Position numbers and translations under genes: made by a program. Below are positions 8,433-17,927 of a stretch of DNA of 53,027 bases, piece by piece. Numbering within the stretch: the first letter of the stretch is position 1; the number at the start of each line of letters is the position of its first letter. Under the pieces are notes generated by a model. That model was not told where the DNA came from. It was given only the letters and a program-made list of their open reading frames with translations, and made no database searches. Source of the stretch: Burkholderiales bacterium (GTDB taxonomy: Bacteria > Pseudomonadota > Gammaproteobacteria > Burkholderiales > Burkholderiaceae_C); NCBI GenBank assembly GCA_029268225.1, contig JAJUGJ010000024.1:1-53027 (forward strand), in the 5' to 3' direction.

Positions 8433-10124
8433 TTACATCTTGTCGGGCGCGCTGACGCCCAGCAGAGACAGGCCGTTGCGCAGCACCTGCGCGGTCGCGC
8501 TCAGCAGGGCCACGCGGGCACGGCTGAGTTCGACCTCGTCGACCAGGAAACGTTCCGCCGCGTAGTAGCTGTGGAAGGCGCTGGCCAGGTCGCGCAGGTA
8601 GAAGGCGACGTCGTGCGGGGCCAGGCCCTGGGCAGCCGCGGTGAGCATGCCGGGGAACTCGGCCAGCTTGGTCATCAGCGCCAGCTCGGTGTCGGCGGTG
8701 AGCAGGGCCAGATTGGCACCGCCCAGGGCGCTCAGGTCGCCACCCTTGTCGGCGTACTGCGCGCGCACCGACTGGATGCGGGCGTGGGCGTACTGGACGT
8801 AGAACACCGGGTTCTCGTCGTTCTGCTTGAGGGCCAGGTCGACGTCAAAAGTGAATTCGGTGTCGGCCTTGCGGCTGATCAGGAAGAAGCGCACCGCGTC
8901 CTTGCTGGTCCACTCGATGAGGTCGCGCAGGGTGACGTAAGAGCCGGCACGCTTGGAGATCTTGACCTCCTCGCCGTTCTTCATCACGGTGACCATCTTG
9001 TGCAGCACGTAGTCAGGCCAGCCTTGCGGGATGCCGACGCCAGCGGCTTGCAGGCCGGCGCGTACGCGGGCGATGGTGCCGTGGTGGTCGGAGCCCTGGA
9101 TGTTGACGCACTGCTCGAAACCGCGCTCCCACTTGGCGATGTGATAGGCCACATCGGGCACGAAGTAGGTGTAGCCGCCTTCGGACTTGCGCATCACGCG
9201 GTCCTTGTCGTCACCGTAGTCGGTCGAGCGCAGCCACAGGGCGCCGTCTTGCTCGAAGGTCTTGCCAGCGTCGACCAGCTTCTGGACGGTCTGCTCGACG
9301 CGGCCCGAGGTGTAGAGGCTGGATTCGAGGTAGTAGTTGTCGAAACGGACGTCGAAAGCCTTGAGATCCAGGTCCTGCTCGTGGCGCAGGTAGGCCACGG
9401 CGAACTGGCGGATGCCGTCGATGTCTTCCGGATCACCCGAGGCGGTGAACTCGCGGTCGTCGGCCTTGACGGTCTTCTTGGCGAGGAAGTCGGCGGCGAT
9501 GTCGGCAATGTAGTCACCGTTGTAGGCCGACTCGGGCCAGTGCTCGTCACCGGGTTTGTAGCCTTTGATGCGCGCGTGGGTGGACCAGGCCAGGGTGCTG
9601 ATCTGCACGCCGGCGTCGTTGTAATAGAACTCGCGGGTGACCGACTGGCCTTGCGTCTCGAACAGGTTGCACAGGGCATCACCCAGCGCGCCCTGGCGGC
9701 CGTGGCCCACGTGCAGCGGACCGGTGGGGTTGGCCGAGACGAACTCGACGAGCACCTTGCGGCCGTTGGCGGGTTGCCAGCCGAACTTCTCGCCTTCGGT
9801 GAGCACATCGGCAACGATGGCCTGCTTGGCTTCGGGCTTGAGGCGCAGGTTGATGAAACCGGGGCCGGCGATCTCGATGGGGAGCTTCACCCACTGCTGG
9901 ACAGCCGGCTGAGCTTCCAGCGCGGCGACCAGGGCGGTGGCCAGCTCGCGGGGGTTCTTTTTGAGGGGCTTGGCCAGCTGCATGGCCGCGGTCACGGCCA
10001 GGTCGCCGTGGGCGGCCTGCTTGGGGGCCTCGAAAACCGGTGTGAAGGACGCGGCGGCGTCGGGCGCCACCTGGCGCAGGGCTTCACCCAGGGCAGAAAG
10101 AAGGGCACGCTTGGCTTGGATCAT
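8433..10124 (-). CDS. argS: Arginyl-tRNA synthetase
   Basis: ArgRS charges tRNA-Arg with arginine. The 563-residue product has the N-terminal Add1 domain, the class I HIGH signature in [12 protein letters not shown] (residues 131-142), a KISKR motif corresponding to KMSKS within [13 protein letters not shown], and the C-terminal anticodon-binding DALR domain. Length and motif spacing match the family. It heads the minus-strand argS, SPOR, dsbA group and is divergent from the kinase gene. Confidence 0.97.
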   Translation of the reverse strand: MIQAKRALLSALGEALRQVAPDAAASFTPVFEAPKQAAHGDLAVTAAMQLAKPLKKNPRELATALVAALEAQPAVQQWVKLPIEIAGPGFINLRLKPEAKQAIVADVLTEGEKFGWQPANGRKVLVEFVSANPTGPLHVGHGRQGALGDALCNLFETQGQSVTREFYYNDAGVQISTLAWSTHARIKGYKPGDEHWPESAYNGDYIADIAADFLAKKTVKADDREFTASGDPEDIDGIRQFAVAYLRHEQDLDLKAFDVRFDNYYLESSLYTSGRVEQTVQKLVDAGKTFEQDGALWLRSTDYGDDKDRVMRKSEGGYTYFVPDVAYHIAKWERGFEQCVNIQGSDHHGTIARVRAGLQAAGVGIPQGWPDYVLHKMVTVMKNGEEVKISKRAGSYVTLRDLIEWTSKDAVRFFLISRKADTEFTFDVDLALKQNDENPVFYVQYAHARIQSVRAQYADKGGDLSALGGANLALLTADTELALMTKLAEFPGMLTAAAQGLAPHDVAFYLRDLASAFHSYYAAERFLVDEVELSRARVALLSATAQVLRNGLSLLGVSAPDKM

Positions 10125-10237
10125 GGGCGAATTCTACGGGGGCGGACCGCCTTCCCGCGGGGATGCGATGATGTGCGAACAATTGCACACTCCTGTCGGG
10201 TCTTTTCGGCTGGTGAAGTGGCCCCGAACGTGGAAAG
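10125..10237. promoter_or_regulatory. Divergent promoter region argS / kinase
   Basis: The 113-base gap must hold the promoters for argS (minus) and the kinase (plus). An inverted repeat TGTGC (10172-10176) and GCACA (10185-10189), with an 8-base centre containing CAATT, is the only dyad I see and could be an operator. No clear sigma-70 pair was identified. Confidence 0.35.
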
Positions 10238-11602
10238 ATGCAGACATGGCAGCAGTGGGTGAGCATGGGCGACCTGGACATTGACCTCAACACCGGTTTG
10301 ATCGGCAAGTACCGGATCATCAAGAAGCTGGGCGAAGGCGCCACCAGCGAGGTCTACCTGTGCCGGGACGACTTCCATGACCGCGATGTCGCGATCAAGC
10401 GTGTGCGCTCGTCGGCGCTGAGCGATGCGGTCGACGGGCCGGTGTACGCGCGCTTCTTTGCGGCCGAGGCCGCCCTGGTGGGCCGCCTGCAGCACCCGAA
10501 CGTGGTGCACATCTACGACGCGGTGCCCGACCCGTCGTCCCCTTATGTGGTGATGGAGTACGTGCCGGGCACGACGCTGCGCACCTTCTGCCGCCCCGAT
10601 CAGTTGCTGCCGCTGGAACTGGTGGTGGAAATCGGCTTCAAGTGCGCGATGGCGTTGGGCTATGTGTACCGCCAGGGACTGATCCACCGCGACGTGAAGC
10701 CGGCCAATATCCTGGCCCTGGTCAACGACGCAGGCGCCGTGACCGACGTCAAGATCAGCGACTTCGGTAGTGTGCTGAACCTGACGGCCGAGTCCACCCA
10801 GATCCACCAAGTGGGCTCGCTGGCCTACATGGCGCCGGAGCAGCTGGATGGCGAGGTACCGGACTGCCGCGCCGACATCTATGGTCTGGGTGCCGTGCTG
10901 TACCACCTGATCGCCGGTCGCCCTCCGTTCGAGGCATCGTCGCAGGCGGTGCTGATGAACCAGATTTACAACCACGAGCCTGTCGCCCTGTCGGGGCAGC
11001 GCTCGGGGGTGAATGCCGCCGTCGACCAGGTGGTGCTGAAGGCGCTGGCCAAAGACCCGAAGGAGCGCTACCCGAACTGGGATGCGTTTGCCCAGGCGCT
11101 GTCGGGCCTGATCGCCGACCATCAGGTGCCGCGTGGCCACCTGCAAGGGGTGTTGGACTCGGAGCGCTTCAACCTGCTGCGCTCGCTGGATTTTTTCACC
11201 CACTTCGGCGACGTGGAACTGTGGGAAGTCGTGCACCGCGCGAAATGGCAGCGCTTTCCGTTTGGCCACGCGCTGTACCGCCGGGGCGAGGAGGGGCGCA
11301 CCTTCCACATCATGGCGCAGGGCACGGTCGAGGTGTATCGCGACAACAAGCGGGTGGCCTTGCTGGGGGCCGGCACGTCGGTGGGCGAGATGGCCTACCT
11401 GGCACCCAGCCCCGATTTGCGACGCCACAGCACCGATGTGGTGGTGACGGAACCGGCCACAACAATATCCTTCACGCCAGACGTGATGATGCAGTTGAGC
11501 CCGGCTTGCCGCCACCTGTTTGACGAGGCCTTCATCCGGGTGCTGGTGCGGCGTCTGCATGCGGCGCACGAAGCGCTGGCGCACCCGCGACGGATCATGT
11601 GA
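10238..11602 (+). CDS. Ser/Thr protein kinase with C-terminal cyclic-nucleotide-binding-like domain
   Basis: The 454-residue protein is a Hanks-type kinase. It has a Gly-rich loop LGEGATSEVY (31-40), VAIK Lys54, catalytic HRDVKPANIL (150-159, Asp152), DFG (175-177) and APE (199-201), so it should be active. Residues about 320-440 form a cyclic-nucleotide-binding-like barrel with FHIMAQGTVEVY and GEMAYL. The usual phosphate-binding Arg-Ala after this motif is replaced by RRHSTD, so ligand binding is uncertain. No membrane segment is present, unlike PknB-type receptors. A second in-frame ATG at 10265 is possible; neither start has a good ribosome site. Substrates are unknown. It is monocistronic. 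Confidence 0.88.
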   Translation: MQTWQQWVSMGDLDIDLNTGLIGKYRIIKKLGEGATSEVYLCRDDFHDRDVAIKRVRSSALSDAVDGPVYARFFAAEAALVGRLQHPNVVHIYDAVPDPSSPYVVMEYVPGTTLRTFCRPDQLLPLELVVEIGFKCAMALGYVYRQGLIHRDVKPANILALVNDAGAVTDVKISDFGSVLNLTAESTQIHQVGSLAYMAPEQLDGEVPDCRADIYGLGAVLYHLIAGRPPFEASSQAVLMNQIYNHEPVALSGQRSGVNAAVDQVVLKALAKDPKERYPNWDAFAQALSGLIADHQVPRGHLQGVLDSERFNLLRSLDFFTHFGDVELWEVVHRAKWQRFPFGHALYRRGEEGRTFHIMAQGTVEVYRDNKRVALLGAGTSVGEMAYLAPSPDLRRHSTDVVVTEPATTISFTPDVMMQLSPACRHLFDEAFIRVLVRRLHAAHEALAHPRRIM

Positions 11603-11753
11603 TGACCATCGCGTCATCCGCGCGTCGCGGTGTGACGTTAGGCTGGCAGTGGGTCAGTGTGGCGTCCGGAGCTGCCACCGTGGCCGCTGGATATTGTCCG
11701 CACCGCCGATGGCAGTGCTTGTTCGTGAACCCTGCCCCATTGAGGAGCCTGAC

Positions 11754-12023
11754 ATGCGTACCCTGATTGCTTCTGTGACCCTGGCCCTGTTGTCCACCCT
11801 GGCCCATGCCGGCAACGCTGCGTGCGAAGCCAAGGCGGCTGAGAAGAAGCTGGCGGGCGCCGCCAAGAACAGCTTCATCAAGAAGTGCGAGAAAGATGCG
11901 GCCGGTTCGGCCAGCGCAGCCTGCCTGAACAAGGCCGCCGAGAAGAAGCTGGCGGGCGCGGCCAAGAACAGCTTCGTCAAGAAGTGCGAAAAGGACGCCG
12001 CTGCCGCGCCCGCCGCACAGTGA
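11754..12023 (+). CDS. PsiF-repeat small exported protein
   Basis: An 89-residue protein with a signal peptide (LIASVTLALLSTLAHA) and two near-identical repeats: KAAEKKLAGAAKNSFIKKC and KAAEKKLAGAAKNSFVKKC. These match the PsiF repeat, first seen in the phosphate-starvation-inducible psiF of E. coli; the molecular function is unknown. Each repeat has a Cys at both ends, so periplasmic disulfides are likely. GAGGAG at 11742-11747 sets the start. No Pho box was identified in the 151 bases upstream, which otherwise show nothing clear. Confidence 0.82.
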   Translation: MRTLIASVTLALLSTLAHAGNAACEAKAAEKKLAGAAKNSFIKKCEKDAAGSASAACLNKAAEKKLAGAAKNSFVKKCEKDAAAAPAAQ

Positions 12024-12040
12024 AGGCAGCGTGACGCACG

Positions 12041-12060
12041 GAGGGGCGATCACGCCCCTC
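12041..12060. terminator. Hairpin between convergent psiF-like and DUF2214 genes
   Basis: GAGGGGCG (12041-12048), loop ATCA, CGCCCCTC (12053-12060): a perfect 8-bp stem centred between two convergent genes. It could stop transcription from both sides, but U runs are lacking. Confidence 0.5.
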
Positions 12061-12077
12061 TGTCGCGGACCACGGAC

Positions 12078-12533
12078 TCAGCGCATCCAGAACCCCCGCG
12101 CCAGCAGGCTGCCGGCCAAGGGGATCAGCACCATGATGTGCGCCTGGATCATGACCCTGCGACGCACCCGGCGCACTTCGGTGGCGTCGGGCAGTGTGCC
12201 GTGTGTGTCGAGTTGCTTGACCCAGCGGCGAAACGCCAGCGTCGGGGAAATCGACAGGCCCGCGATCACGACGAACAAGGTCAGCTTGAGGTGCAGCAGC
12301 GGCTGCTGCCAGTACCAGTCCACGCCCTTCATGCCCCACCATGTGCGCGCCACCCCTGTGAGCAGCACGGCCACGGCGGCCACCAGGTAAATGATGTCGA
12401 CGCGGGCGAGACGGCGCACCACCGCGGCGTTCAGCCATTCCTCCCGACACAGGGCTGCTTCACTGGTGATGAACACCACCACGCTGAGAATGGCGACAAA
12501 GTGGGCGTAAGCCAGCAGGGATTCGAGCAACAT
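12078..12533 (-). CDS. DUF2214 family membrane protein
   Basis: A 151-residue inner-membrane protein of the DUF2214 family. Four hydrophobic segments are visible, near residues 5-25, 45-65, 80-100 and 130-147, with the conserved RVDIIYLVAAVAVLLTG stretch and a Trp-rich loop (TWWGMKGVDWYW). Function is unknown. Start 12533 matches the family N-terminus (MLLESLLAYAHF). It is convergent with the PsiF-like gene and lies downstream of the LysR gene on the same strand, 58 bases away. Confidence 0.82.
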   Translation of the reverse strand: MLLESLLAYAHFVAILSVVVFITSEAALCREEWLNAAVVRRLARVDIIYLVAAVAVLLTGVARTWWGMKGVDWYWQQPLLHLKLTLFVVIAGLSISPTLAFRRWVKQLDTHGTLPDATEVRRVRRRVMIQAHIMVLIPLAGSLLARGFWMR

Positions 12534-12591
12534 CGGTGAAGAAGCTGTGAGATGCGCCTCAGGCGCGGAAAGAGAGATCAGCCTAAAGCCA

Positions 12592-13515
12592 TCATGCCCC
12601 GGGCGCCTGCTCGCGCTGCCAATACCCCGGGTCGGCGTAGGCCTGCTTGATGAAGTCGATCCACAGGCGCAGGCGCAAGGGCAGGTGTTTGCGTTGGGCA
12701 AAGACCGCATAGATGCCATTGGGCGGTGCGGCGAACTCGTCGAGCACGCTGACCAGGCGGCCGGCAGCGATGTCATGTTCGACCTCCCAGGTGCTACGCC
12801 AGGCCAGGCCCAGGCCCTGCAGACACCAGGCGTGCAACACCTGGCCGTCGCTGCAGTCCAGGCGGGCGCCGGGGCGCAGGTAGGTGGCTTCGCCGTCGAC
12901 CACGAAGGCCCAGCCGCGGGTCTGGCTGGCGTCAGAACTGAGGGCGAGGCAGGCGTGGCGCATCAACTCGGACGGATGACGCGGGGTGCCGGCGCGCTGC
13001 AGATAGGCCGGCGTGGCCACGCACAGGCGCCGGTTGTCGGCCAGGCGCACGCTGACCAAACTGGAGTCGGGCAGGTCGCCGACGCGCACGGCGCAGTCAA
13101 ACCCTTCGTTGACGAGGTCGACCACACGGTCGGACAGGTTGAGCGAGAGGCTGACGTCGGGGTGCTGGTCGAGGAAGCCGGGCACCAGGGGGGCGACGTG
13201 CCGGCGGCCAAAGCCCGCCGGCGCGGTGATGCGCAGGTGACCGCTGGCTTTCACGCCCCCGGCCGAGACGCTGGCCTCGGCGTTGTTGAAGTCGGTGATC
13301 AGACGCTGACAATCTTCCAGAAAGGCGCTACCCTCATGGGTCAGACTGATGCGACGCGTGGTGCGCAGCAAGAGCTTGACCCCCAGGCGGGCCTCCAGGG
13401 CGTCCATGCGACGCCCGATGATGGCCGGCGCCACGCCCTCGCCCTGGGCGGCGGCGGTGAGGCTGCCTTTGGTGGCCACGGCCACGAAGGTTTCGATCTG
13501 CTTCAAGCGGTCCAT
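12592..13515 (-). CDS. LysR-family transcriptional regulator
   Basis: A 307-residue LysR regulator. The winged helix-turn-helix occupies residues 1-60 ([20 protein letters not shown] then the recognition region [13 protein letters not shown]), and the type 2 periplasmic-binding-like effector domain follows from about 90. A GGAG ribosome site supports the ATG at 13515; an ATG at 13545 would place the operator inside the gene. It is divergent from glcB with a strong LysR-type palindrome in between, so glcB and its own gene are the likely targets. The effector is not visible from sequence. Confidence 0.9.
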   Translation of the reverse strand: MDRLKQIETFVAVATKGSLTAAAQGEGVAPAIIGRRMDALEARLGVKLLLRTTRRISLTHEGSAFLEDCQRLITDFNNAEASVSAGGVKASGHLRITAPAGFGRRHVAPLVPGFLDQHPDVSLSLNLSDRVVDLVNEGFDCAVRVGDLPDSSLVSVRLADNRRLCVATPAYLQRAGTPRHPSELMRHACLALSSDASQTRGWAFVVDGEATYLRPGARLDCSDGQVLHAWCLQGLGLAWRSTWEVEHDIAAGRLVSVLDEFAAPPNGIYAVFAQRKHLPLRLRLWIDFIKQAYADPGYWQREQAPGA

Positions 13516-13533
13516 GCGTTGCACTCCAGCCCC

Positions 13534-13560
13534 GGATTCATGCACTCAAGTCATGAATCC
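13534..13560. promoter_or_regulatory. LysR-type operator in the lysR-glcB gap
   Basis: GGATTCATG (13534-13542) and CATGAATCC (13552-13560) are perfect inverted arms around 9 bases; counted as T-N11-A this is the canonical LysR box ATTCAT-N11-ATGAAT. It starts 19 bases upstream of the lysR start and about 130 bases upstream of glcB, the usual place for an autoregulated divergent control site. Confidence 0.7.
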
Positions 13561-13690
13561 ATCACTTTTCGGGGCGGTAATAGTCAGCGGAGTATCGAAT
13601 AAACTGGCTTTCTTGCAAAGGGTGCGTCCCGCGAACCGGGGCGCGCGCTTGCCGTCCGATCACCTTTTTCCCCATCTTGACGAGGTTTGC

Positions 13691-15883
13691 ATGACCGCAC
13701 GCACCACTGTCCACGGCCTTCAGGTCGCCACCGAGCTCTACCGTTTCATTGAAGACAAGGTGCTGCCTGGCACCGGCGTGGACAGCGCCAAGTTCTGGGC
13801 CGGCTTCGACGCCATCGTCAGCGACCTGGCCCCCAAGAATGCCGCCTTGCTGGCCGAACGTGACCGCATCCAGACTGAAATGGATGCCTGGCACACCGCC
13901 AACCCCGGCCCGATCCAGGACATGGCAGCCTACCAGGCGCACCTGGAGAAGATCGGCTACCTGGTGCCCGTGCCGGCCGATGTGAAGGCCACCACGACCA
14001 ATGTGGACGCCGAGTTGGCGCTGCAAGCCGGTCCTCAGCTGGTGGTGCCCATCCTGAATGCGCGCTATGCCCTGAACGCCGCCAACGCCCGCTGGGGCAG
14101 CCTGTACGACGCTCTGTACGGCACCGACGCCATCTCTGAAGACGGCGGCGCAACCAAGGGCCCCGGCTACAACGAAGTGCGCGGCGCCAAGGTGATCGCC
14201 TGGGCCCGCAACTTCCTGGACACCGCAGCGCCTCTGGAAGGGGCTTCGCACAAGGATTCCACCGGCTACGCCATCGTCAACGGCCAACTGGCTGTGTCCG
14301 TGGGCGGCCAGACCGTGGGCCTGAAGAACCCCGCTCAGCTGGTGGGCTACCAAGGTGATGCCGCCAACCCGAGCAGCGTGCTGTTGGTGAACAACGGCAT
14401 GCACGTGGACATCCAGATCAACCGCAACACCAACATCGGCAAGACCGACGCCGCAGGCGTGGCCGATGTGGTGCTGGAAGCCGCCGTGTCCACCATTCTG
14501 GACCTGGAAGACTCTGTGGCGGCCGTGGACGCCGAAGACAAGGTGCTGGGCTACAGCAACTGGCTGGGCATTCAATTGGGCACCCTGGCTGAAGAAGTGG
14601 CCAAGGGCGGCAAGACCTTCACCCGCACCCTGAACGGCGACCGCGTGTACACCGCCCCCAACGGCGGCGAAGTCAAGCTGCACGGCCGCTCGCTGATGTT
14701 CGTGCGTAACGTGGGTCACCTGATGACCAACCCCGCCATCCTGTGGGGCGCCGAGGGCAAAGAGATCCCCGAAGGCATCATGGACGCCGTGATCACCACC
14801 ACCATCGCCCTGCACGACCTGCAAGGCCACGGCAAGATCAACGGCCAGGCCATCCGCAACTCGCGCACGGGCTCGGTCTACATCGTCAAGCCCAAGATGC
14901 ACGGCCCTGCCGAAGTGGCCTTCGCTGCTGAACTGTTCACCCGCGTGGAACAGTTGCTGGGCCTGCCCGACAGCACCGTGAAGCTGGGCATCATGGACGA
15001 AGAGCGCCGCACCTCGGCCAACCTGAAGGCCTGTATCGCTGCCGCTTCGAGCCGCGTGGCCTTCATCAACACCGGCTTCCTGGACCGCACCGGCGACGAA
15101 ATGCACACCGCCATGCTGGCCGGCCCGATGATGCGCAAGGGCGACATCAAGAACAGCGCCTGGATTGCTGCGTACGAGCGCCGCAACGTGCTGATCGGCC
15201 TGCAGATGGGCCTGCGTGGCCGCGCCCAGATCGGCAAGGGCATGTGGGCCATGCCCGACCTGATGGCCGGCATGCTGGAACAGAAGATCGCTCACCCCAA
15301 GGCTGGCGCCAACACCGCCTGGACGCCTTCGCCGACCGCTGCGACCCTGCACGCCACCCACTACCACCAGGTGAATGTGGCCGCGATCCAGGCCGACATC
15401 GAGCAAAACGGTGAAGATCCCCAATCCCTGCTGGACAAGCTGCTGACCATCCCCGTGGTGGCAGCCGCCAACTGGTCGGATGCCGAGAAGCAGCAAGAGC
15501 TGGACAACAACATCCAGGGCATCCTGGGTTATGTGGTGCGCTGGATTGACCAGGGCGTGGGCTGCTCGAAGGTGCCCGACATTCACAACGTGGGCCTGAT
15601 GGAAGACCGCGCGACCCTGCGCATCTCCAGCCAACACGTGGCCAACTGGCTGCACCATGGTGTGGTGACCGAAGCGCAAGTGCGCGAGACTTTCACCCGC
15701 ATGGCTGCCGTGGTCGACCAGCAAAACGCCGGTGACCCGCTGTATCAATCGCTGGTGGCCAACCCCAACGGTGCGGCGTTCCAGGCTGCGCTGGACCTGG
15801 TGTTCAAGGGCAAGGAACAGCCTTCGGGCTACACCGAGCCGCTGCTGCACGCATGGCTCTTGAAGAAGAAGGCACAGGGCTGA
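13691..15883 (+). CDS. glcB: Malate synthase G
   Basis: Condenses glyoxylate with acetyl-CoA to malate, allowing growth on glycolate, C2 compounds and fatty acids. The 730-residue length matches isoform G (723 in E. coli). Visible signatures include [13 protein letters not shown], the [13 protein letters not shown] block and [11 protein letters not shown] with the catalytic Asp. The long frame extends upstream to 13349, but GAGG at 13682-13685 and the family N-terminus fix ATG 13691. It stands alone with its LysR neighbour; no glycolate oxidase or isocitrate lyase gene is in the window. A good terminator follows. Confidence 0.96.
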   Translation: MTARTTVHGLQVATELYRFIEDKVLPGTGVDSAKFWAGFDAIVSDLAPKNAALLAERDRIQTEMDAWHTANPGPIQDMAAYQAHLEKIGYLVPVPADVKATTTNVDAELALQAGPQLVVPILNARYALNAANARWGSLYDALYGTDAISEDGGATKGPGYNEVRGAKVIAWARNFLDTAAPLEGASHKDSTGYAIVNGQLAVSVGGQTVGLKNPAQLVGYQGDAANPSSVLLVNNGMHVDIQINRNTNIGKTDAAGVADVVLEAAVSTILDLEDSVAAVDAEDKVLGYSNWLGIQLGTLAEEVAKGGKTFTRTLNGDRVYTAPNGGEVKLHGRSLMFVRNVGHLMTNPAILWGAEGKEIPEGIMDAVITTTIALHDLQGHGKINGQAIRNSRTGSVYIVKPKMHGPAEVAFAAELFTRVEQLLGLPDSTVKLGIMDEERRTSANLKACIAAASSRVAFINTGFLDRTGDEMHTAMLAGPMMRKGDIKNSAWIAAYERRNVLIGLQMGLRGRAQIGKGMWAMPDLMAGMLEQKIAHPKAGANTAWTPSPTAATLHATHYHQVNVAAIQADIEQNGEDPQSLLDKLLTIPVVAAANWSDAEKQQELDNNIQGILGYVVRWIDQGVGCSKVPDIHNVGLMEDRATLRISSQHVANWLHHGVVTEAQVRETFTRMAAVVDQQNAGDPLYQSLVANPNGAAFQAALDLVFKGKEQPSGYTEPLLHAWLLKKKAQG

Positions 15884-15914
15884 TCTCTCAGCTTTCTGCC
15901 TGAGCTGACGTGAC

Positions 15915-15939
15915 AACGGCGCCCTGCGGGGCGCCGTTT
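15915..15939 (+). terminator. Intrinsic terminator after glcB
   Basis: AACGGCGCCC (15915-15924), loop TGCG, GGGCGCCGTT (15929-15938) then T: a perfect 10-bp stem, 31 bases after the glcB stop. The T tract is short. Confidence 0.75.
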
Positions 15940-16037
15940 AAGTTGGTGGTATCTCACTGTGTCTGAAGGTCCTCGGATGCAGTATCCTGCTTTGCCCCTC
16001 TTGTCATCTGAGGGATGGATCAACCTAGGGATATCAC

Positions 16038-16724
16038 ATGAAGTCTTCGTTCCGCCTGGCAGCACTCACTGCTGTCATCTCTGCTCCCATGTTGCTCAGC
16101 GGTTGCGCCACCGAGTCGTCTCAGGCCCTGGTCGTGCAGAAAACCCAAGCAGCCACGCGTGTCTATGTCGGCGCCCGCGCACCCATCGCCGTCGGCAAGT
16201 TCGACAACCGCTCCAGCTTCATGCGTGGTGTGTTCTCGGACGGCACGGACCGCCTCGGCAGCCAGGCCAAGACCATCCTGATCAGCCACCTGCAGCAGAC
16301 CAACCGCTTCAACGTGCTGGACCGCGACAACATGGCCGAGATCAAGCAGGAAGCCAGCATTCAAGGCGCCGCACAGCAACTCAAGGGTGCCGATTTCGTG
16401 GTCACCGGTGATGTGACCGAGTTTGGTCGCAAGGAAGTGGGCGATCACCAGTTGTTCGGCATCCTGGGCAAGGGCAAGACCCAGGTGGCGTACGCCAAGG
16501 TCACCCTCAATGTGGTCAACACCCGTACGTCGGAAGTCGTTTACTCGGTGCAAGGCGCTGGCGAATACCAACTGTCGAACCGCGAAGTGGTGGGTTTCGG
16601 CGGGACCGCCAGCTATGACTCCACCCTGAACGGCAAGGTGTTGGACTTGGCCATTCGCGAGGCGGTGGATCGCCTGGGTGAAGGCATCGATGCCGGCGCC
16701 TTCAAACCTGGCGCTGGTCGCTGA
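16038..16724 (+). CDS. CsgG/HfaB-family lipoprotein
   Basis: A 228-residue lipoprotein: signal peptide ending in the lipobox LLSGC (Cys22). The body matches CsgG/HfaB, with FDNRSSFMRGVFSDG and TNRFNVLDRDNMAEI characteristic of the family. CsgG is the nonameric outer-membrane pore for curli; family members outside curli clusters have unknown cargo. No curlin genes are nearby. AGGGA at 16026-16031 sets the start. It is the first of three tightly packed lipoprotein genes, 20 bases ahead of the DUF4810 gene, which suggests a shared envelope complex. Confidence 0.88.
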   Translation: MKSSFRLAALTAVISAPMLLSGCATESSQALVVQKTQAATRVYVGARAPIAVGKFDNRSSFMRGVFSDGTDRLGSQAKTILISHLQQTNRFNVLDRDNMAEIKQEASIQGAAQQLKGADFVVTGDVTEFGRKEVGDHQLFGILGKGKTQVAYAKVTLNVVNTRTSEVVYSVQGAGEYQLSNREVVGFGGTASYDSTLNGKVLDLAIREAVDRLGEGIDAGAFKPGAGR

Positions 16725-16744
16725 GCCACGGCGAAAGGATGGTC

Positions 16745-17113
16745 ATGATGCAACGACCCCTCGTCAAGGGGCTGGCCGCGCTTTGCCTGCTGGCCACACT
16801 GGCTGGCTGCGCTGGCCCCAAACAGCTCTACAGCTGGAACGGCTATCAACCCCAGGTGTACGCTCACCTGAAGAGCGATGGCAAATCGTCGCCCGAAGAG
16901 CAGATTCTGGATCTGGAGAAGGGCCTTCAGGAGGCGAACGCGAAAGGCGCCAAGGTCCCACCTGGCTACCACGCCCACCTGGGCTTGCTGTACCTCAACA
17001 CAGGACGCACCGATCAGGCCGTGGCAGCGTGGAATCAGGAGAAGGCCTTGTTCCCTGAATCGGCGAAGTACATCGACTTCCTGATCAACAACATGAAGAA
17101 GAATCGGAGCTGA
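16745..17113 (+). CDS. DUF4810 lipoprotein
   Basis: A 122-residue lipoprotein with lipobox LAGC followed by a small helical body; the segment HLGLLYLNTGRTDQAVAAWNQEKALFP looks like a single TPR-type helix pair. DUF4810 proteins have no assigned function but recur between CsgG-like and DUF799 genes. The AAAGG at 16734-16738 is too near the ATG at 16739 and fits the ATG at 16745 (or 16748) better. It ends 2 bases before the next start. Confidence 0.82.
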   Translation: MMQRPLVKGLAALCLLATLAGCAGPKQLYSWNGYQPQVYAHLKSDGKSSPEEQILDLEKGLQEANAKGAKVPPGYHAHLGLLYLNTGRTDQAVAAWNQEKALFPESAKYIDFLINNMKKNRS

Positions 17114-17115
17114 TC

Positions 17116-17787
17116 GTGGGTGCCACCTTTCAACGCGCCATGCTGGCCGCAACCGCTGCCGCAACCGCCTTGCTGACCGGCTGTGCGGCCCCTGTCAAAA
17201 CCGACTACAGCGCCTTCCGGGCGGCCAAGCCCGCATCGATTCTGGTGCTGCCCCCCTTGAACGACAGCACGGATGTCAATGCGACGTTCAGCATGCTGGC
17301 TCAGTCAACCTACCCGCTGGCCGAAAGCGGCTACTACGTGATGCCCGTGACGCTGGTGAACGAGACGTTTCACCAGAATGGCCTGACCATGCCTGCCGAC
17401 ATGCACGAGGTGCCTGCCGCCAAGCTCAAGGAAATCTTCGGTGCGGACGCTGCGCTTTACATGAAGGTGACACGCTACGGCAGCACCTATACCGTGCTCA
17501 GTAGCGCTGCGATCGTGAGTGCCGAGGCTCGTCTGGTGGACTTGGCCACTGGCACGCTGCTCTGGAGCGGCCGGGCCACAGCGTCCAACGACGAAGGCAA
17601 CAACAACAGCGGCGGCCTGGCCGGCATGCTGGTTGCTGCCATCGTCAAGCAGATCATGAACAACGTGACGGATGCGTCCCACAATGTGGCGGGCATCACC
17701 AGTTCGCGTCTGCTGTCGGCGGGTATGCCCAATGGCTTGCTTTACGGACCTCGGTCACCGCTGTACGGCAAGGACGGCGGGAACTGA
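17116..17787 (+). CDS. DUF799 (GNA1162-like) lipoprotein
   Basis: A 223-residue lipoprotein starting with GTG, supported by GGAG at 17106-17109. The signal ends in LLTGC. The body has PASILVLPPLNDSTDVNAT, GADAALYMKVTRYGSTY and LLWSGRA, typical of DUF799, the family of Neisseria GNA1162, a surface-related antigen with a fold related to ABC/TolB-like N-terminal domains. It follows the DUF4810 gene by 2 bases and is closed by a strong hairpin, so the three form one operon. Role is unknown; assembly with the CsgG-like pore is an inference from gene order. Confidence 0.85.
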   Translation: MGATFQRAMLAATAAATALLTGCAAPVKTDYSAFRAAKPASILVLPPLNDSTDVNATFSMLAQSTYPLAESGYYVMPVTLVNETFHQNGLTMPADMHEVPAAKLKEIFGADAALYMKVTRYGSTYTVLSSAAIVSAEARLVDLATGTLLWSGRATASNDEGNNNSGGLAGMLVAAIVKQIMNNVTDASHNVAGITSSRLLSAGMPNGLLYGPRSPLYGKDGGN

Positions 17788-17841
17788 GCTTGGAGAGTGG
17801 AGAGGGTGCGCCTGAGGCGAGAACCTCTCTCTGATGTGAGC

Positions 17842-17865
17842 ACGGCGCCCCGCGGGGCGCCGTTT
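17842..17865 (+). terminator. Intrinsic terminator after the lipoprotein operon
   Basis: The palindrome ACGGCGCCCCG / CGGGGCGCCGT (17842-17863) is perfect over 11 bp and followed by TTTCT. Core and context resemble the terminator after glcB. Confidence 0.75.
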
Positions 17866-17927
17866 CTCATGGTGCCCACGTTGGCCTGACCGACGCGGTC
17901 TGGCTCACGCCATGCGCCTGATGCGGA

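Noticed and set aside
7620..10262. 880-residue open frame on the plus strand across dsbA, SPOR and argS
   Set aside because: Antisense shadow of genes with clear motifs; composition is Gly/His/Val-rich low complexity typical of reverse frames in GC-rich DNA.
11603..11753. Pho box or small RNA before the PsiF-like gene
   Set aside because: No CTGTCAT-type direct repeats and no convincing promoter or hairpin.
13562..15916. 784-residue open frame antisense to glcB
   Set aside because: Entirely overlaps malate synthase; His/Gly/Val-rich with no recognisable domain.
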